Source: Erysipelotrichaceae bacterium (GTDB taxonomy: Bacteria > Bacillota_I > Bacilli_A > Erysipelotrichales > Erysipelotrichaceae). From it: 33,813 nucleotides of DNA. The notes under the pieces were generated by a model. The model worked only from the letters and a program-made list of their open reading frames with translations, was not told where the DNA came from and did not search any database. Where the stretch lies: the NCBI GenBank assembly GCA_012523895.1, contig JAAYSZ010000019.1, forward strand, positions 1 to 33,813, in the 5' to 3' direction. Positions 31,138 through 33,813 of this stretch are shown in pieces; the first letter of the stretch is position 1, and each line of letters starts with the position of its first letter. Made by a program: the position numbers and the translations under genes.

Positions 31138-33424
31138 AAGCATTTATACCTTTAATTGTATATTCATCTAATTCTTCTTTTTTATATTTTCTTTTCTTTT
31201 TTGGTTTATCTTTAACCTTACATCTAATTAAATACCATATATAAGGTGCAATTAATATACTAGAATAAGTACCAGCTATTAAACCAATAAACATTGCAAA
31301 TGTAAATGTAAATATTGCATCAGATCCTATTACAAGTAAGACAATTACAGGAATAATTGTAGTAATAGTACTATTAACTGTTCTAACAAGTGAATTGTCT
31401 ATGGCATCATTTACAAGCTCTTTATAAGATGAAGGATTTAACCTACCCTTATAATTATTTAGTAATTCTCTAACTCTATCAAATATAACTATTGAGTTAT
31501 TTATTGAATACCCAATAATAGCTAATATTACTGAAATTAATTCAATATTAACTTCTAGTCTTAATACAGCAAAAATTCCTAGTACAATAAACACATTATG
31601 TATTAAGGCAATAATGGAACTAATTGCATAATCCCATTTAAATCTAATTGTTACATATATCATCATCGCAATCCAAGCTAGTATTGAAAGAGAGAATGCA
31701 TTTTGTATTAAATCTTTTCCAACCGTAGGAGTAACTACAACATCTCCCGGTTCAATTCCATACTCATTAAAGAAAGTACTCTTAATAACTTTTAATTCTT
31801 CAACTGTCAAAGCATCTTTAGTTGTTGCATATACTGTGTTTTCTCCAGATAATTGATAAGTAAATTTATCACTATATCCTAAATCGTTCATAATAGTTTC
31901 AACATTGTTTACATCAATAACTTCATTAGAAGATACTGTAAGTCTAGTACCACTAGAAAAATCAATACCTAAATTTACTGGTCCTTTCCCTCTAACAGCA
32001 TTAAACCCAGCAAACAATACACATATAACTAAAACAGCTATACTTCCTTTAACTGCTTTTTTACTAACTTCAATAAAATCTTGTTTTTTAACTGGACCAA
32101 AATAGAATTGTTCTTCCCCTTTACTTATATTAGGAATTTGGTTTTCTTTAACTCCAAATAAAGTTACTTTATCATCTACTACACCAGAACTAACTAATAA
32201 ATTTAACAATATTCTAGAAAGTGCAACATTTATTACAAGAGTAGCAACTACTGTAATCATTAACATTGTCGCAAAACCTTTCACAGCACCATTTCCAAAT
32301 ATATACATAATTAATCCGGCAATTAAAGTAGTAATTTGAGCATCAAATATAGAGGCAAACGATAAACTATGACCTTCTTTTACAGCTTGCCTAATAGTTC
32401 TTCCTCGCCATAATTCATCTTTTATTCTTTCAAATGTAATAATATTAGCATCAACAGTCATTCCTACCCCTAATACTAAAGCAGCAATACCTGGTAAAGT
32501 GAAAACTGCACCCATAGTACTATAAATAAAGAATACTGCATAAATATATGCTACAAGCATAATACTTGCAAGAACTCCAGGAAGTTTATACATAACAGTC
32601 ATAAATAAGAAAACTAATAATGTTCCAATAATTCCAGCAGTTGCGGTTTTATTTAATGCATCAATACCATAGTTTGCACTAACAACATTACTAGAAATTT
32701 CAGTCATTTTAACTGGTAAACTACCAGAATTAATTAATCCAGCTAAATTTCTAGCTTCATTTTCTGTAAAATTACCACTAATAATTGCATCTGAATCAAT
32801 TCTAAAGTTTACTGAAGCAGCACTTACAAATTTCGGTTCTTCTCCTTGTTGAACTTTACCAAATTCTTCAAAATAAGAATCTCCTTCTTCATAATCAAGC
32901 CAAATAACCATTAAATTATCTCCAGCAGGCATTTTAGAAACTTTTTCTGTTATATCTCCAAAAGCTGTTGGATCTTTTATTTTAAGTGAAACAATCGGTC
33001 TTCCATTTTCATCATATGCAAGACTTGCTCCACCTTCCGCAATAATGCTAGCATCAGATAATAATTCATCATTAACATCTCTAAATGTTAAGTTAGCTGT
33101 AGTACCTAAAAGAGATCTTGCTGAATCTTGATCACTCACTCCTGCAAGTTGAACTCTTACTCTATTATCACCTTCAATAATAATTTGAGGCTCACTAACA
33201 CCTAAAATATCAACTCTTTTTCTAAGACTATTTGCTACAGCACTCATATCTAAGGTAGCATCTTTATTTAAAGGCTCTACTTCATAAAGAATTTCAAAAC
33301 CACCTTTTAAATCTATTCCAAGTGTTAAATTACTTAAAATGCTTTTATATGAAGTAATAACCATGGTAAAAATTAATACAACAATAGCAAATAATATAAA
33401 TAAATTTTTATTATTTCTTTTCAT
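31136..33424 (-). CDS. secDF: Protein translocase subunit SecDF (fused)
   Basis: A 762-residue fusion of SecD and SecF with twelve predicted helices, driving proton-powered late steps of Sec secretion. The SecD half begins with one helix (about 6-28), then LTLGIDLKGGFEILYEV (motif D1), a large extracytoplasmic domain, and GVGMTVDANIITFERIKDELWRG. The SecF half starts near 460, with NLGIDFSSGTRLTV and GYSINNSIVIFDRVRELL. The lysine-rich C-terminal tail is cytoplasmic. Fusion of the two subunits is usual in Bacilli. It follows the ComN-like gene by one base and ends in a terminator. No yajC is seen. Confidence 0.96.
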   Translation of the reverse strand: MKRNNKNLFILFAIVVLIFTMVITSYKSILSNLTLGIDLKGGFEILYEVEPLNKDATLDMSAVANSLRKRVDILGVSEPQIIIEGDNRVRVQLAGVSDQDSARSLLGTTANLTFRDVNDELLSDASIIAEGGASLAYDENGRPIVSLKIKDPTAFGDITEKVSKMPAGDNLMVIWLDYEEGDSYFEEFGKVQQGEEPKFVSAASVNFRIDSDAIISGNFTENEARNLAGLINSGSLPVKMTEISSNVVSANYGIDALNKTATAGIIGTLLVFLFMTVMYKLPGVLASIMLVAYIYAVFFIYSTMGAVFTLPGIAALVLGVGMTVDANIITFERIKDELWRGRTIRQAVKEGHSLSFASIFDAQITTLIAGLIMYIFGNGAVKGFATMLMITVVATLVINVALSRILLNLLVSSGVVDDKVTLFGVKENQIPNISKGEEQFYFGPVKKQDFIEVSKKAVKGSIAVLVICVLFAGFNAVRGKGPVNLGIDFSSGTRLTVSSNEVIDVNNVETIMNDLGYSDKFTYQLSGENTVYATTKDALTVEELKVIKSTFFNEYGIEPGDVVVTPTVGKDLIQNAFSLSILAWIAMMIYVTIRFKWDYAISSIIALIHNVFIVLGIFAVLRLEVNIELISVILAIIGYSINNSIVIFDRVRELLNNYKGRLNPSSYKELVNDAIDNSLVRTVNSTITTIIPVIVLLVIGSDAIFTFTFAMFIGLIAGTYSSILIAPYIWYLIRCKVKDKPKKKRKYKKEELDEYTIKGINA

Positions 33425-33425
33425 T

Positions 33426-33683
33426 TTAACCCCCTAATAAATCTGTAAAATCTTCAATATGATGTTGCTTTACAATAGCTTGTTTAGAGATATATTGTAT
33501 TAATTCATCACCATTTACAGACATAATATCATCAACTATAGAATGTAAAGAATCAGGTTTCCTGTCTTTCCAAATTTCATTATATAAAATATCTTCTAAT
33601 TGTTCATAGGTAAAATTAGGATTGCTAGTTCTTCTTAAATTATATAATTTCATGACTATTGCCATTTGTATATAAATTTCCAT
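33426..33683 (-). CDS. Small ComN-like post-transcriptional regulator
   Basis: An 85-residue helical protein: YEQLEDILYNEIWKDRKPDSLHSIVDDIMSVNGDELIQYIS resembles the Post_transc_reg family (ComN/YrzD) encoded beside secDF in Bacillus, where ComN affects competence mRNA. The match is from remembered motif pattern and gene position, so moderate. ATG 33683 has AAGG six bases upstream. It lies one base before secDF and three bases after another stop codon, so all three genes are likely co-transcribed. Confidence 0.55.
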   Translation of the reverse strand: MEIYIQMAIVMKLYNLRRTSNPNFTYEQLEDILYNEIWKDRKPDSLHSIVDDIMSVNGDELIQYISKQAIVKQHHIEDFTDLLGG

Positions 33684-33686
33684 TTT

Positions 33687-33812
33687 TTACCTTGTATGAT
33701 AATTATGTACCTTGTCATACATAAAATCATATTCCTTTCTAACCTTTGATAGAATGAAGTAGAAACCATGTTTACTCTTATTTTTTTCCTGTGGTTTGTC
33801 TACTTTTTGGAG
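33687..33812 (-). CDS. 3' end of a gene running off the window
   Basis: A frame open from the window edge for 41 codons to TAA at 33689-33687, three bases before the ComN-like start. The encoded tail is basic and hydrophilic, for example KHGFYFILSKVRKEYDFMYD. The spacing to the next gene suggests an operon. I cannot identify it; too little is visible. Confidence 0.4.
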   Translation of the reverse strand, partial: LQKVDKPQEKNKSKHGFYFILSKVRKEYDFMYDKVHNYHTR

Positions 33813-33813
33813 G

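Noticed and set aside
1..33813. Search for tRNA or rRNA genes, CRISPR repeats, insertion sequences, attachment sites, toxin-antitoxin or defence systems.
   Set aside because: None was seen by eye on either strand; a tool-based scan could still find a divergent element.

Overview
The window is a very AT-rich, almost fully coding stretch from a low-GC Gram-positive (Bacillota) bacterium that uses the standard code. Tryptophan is encoded by TGG, and TGA serves as a stop, for example at the end of the EamA transporter gene. Bacillota features are strong AGGAGG-type ribosome binding sites, fused SecDF, PyrR, YneF, a YhaM-type nuclease, a T-box leader, a CcpA-type cre site and bifunctional Rel. Pyruvate:ferredoxin oxidoreductase and an iron alcohol dehydrogenase point to an anaerobic fermenter. 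Streptococcal/Acholeplasma-type glycolipid synthases suggest the Erysipelotrichia/Turicibacter/Haloplasma side of Bacilli, but I cannot name a genus. No tRNA or rRNA gene, insertion sequence, phage gene or CRISPR array is visible.

Layout. 0.2-1 kb: an ElyC/YdcF-type membrane protein. 1.3-5.7 kb: a YhaM exonuclease overlapping an unusual glucosyltransferase-RecX fusion, then a CpoA-type second glycolipid transferase. 5.8-6.8 kb: convergent ogt and uridine-kinase-like genes, both apparently transcribed from their start codon (leaderless). 6.8-10.4 kb: nifJ behind an inverted repeat. 10.4-14 kb: an operon yneF, mtgA, sortase B, pyrR, MATE exporter. 14.05-14.2 kb: a probable 6S RNA. 14.2-24.5 kb: the conserved Bacilli block recJ-apt-rel-hisS-aspS (all minus strand), preceded by murL-murD. 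hisS-aspS has its own promoter inside the end of rel and a T-box leader. 24.5-31 kb: an accessory-looking set (iron alcohol dehydrogenase, CstA with a perfect cre site, HAD phosphatase, EamA transporter, PfkB sugar kinase, unknown membrane protein). 31.1-33.8 kb: secDF, a small ComN-like regulator and the end of one more gene.

How it works together. murD-murL, mtgA and the sortase serve the cell wall. MurL next to MurD suggests that the D-glutamate of the stem peptide is made by epimerising UDP-MurNAc-L-Ala-L-Glu rather than only by glutamate racemase. The two glucosyltransferases would make mono- and diglycosyl diacylglycerol for the membrane. NifJ and CstA both concern pyruvate, and both have promoter-proximal regulatory palindromes; the one at cstA is a consensus CcpA site. 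Rel, apt, 6S RNA and the T-box form a stringent/amino-acid-response neighbourhood.

The most notable points are the glucosyltransferase-RecX fusion, the MurD-MurL pair, the Asp/His overlapping specifier in the hisS-aspS T-box, and the terminator wedged between apt and rel.
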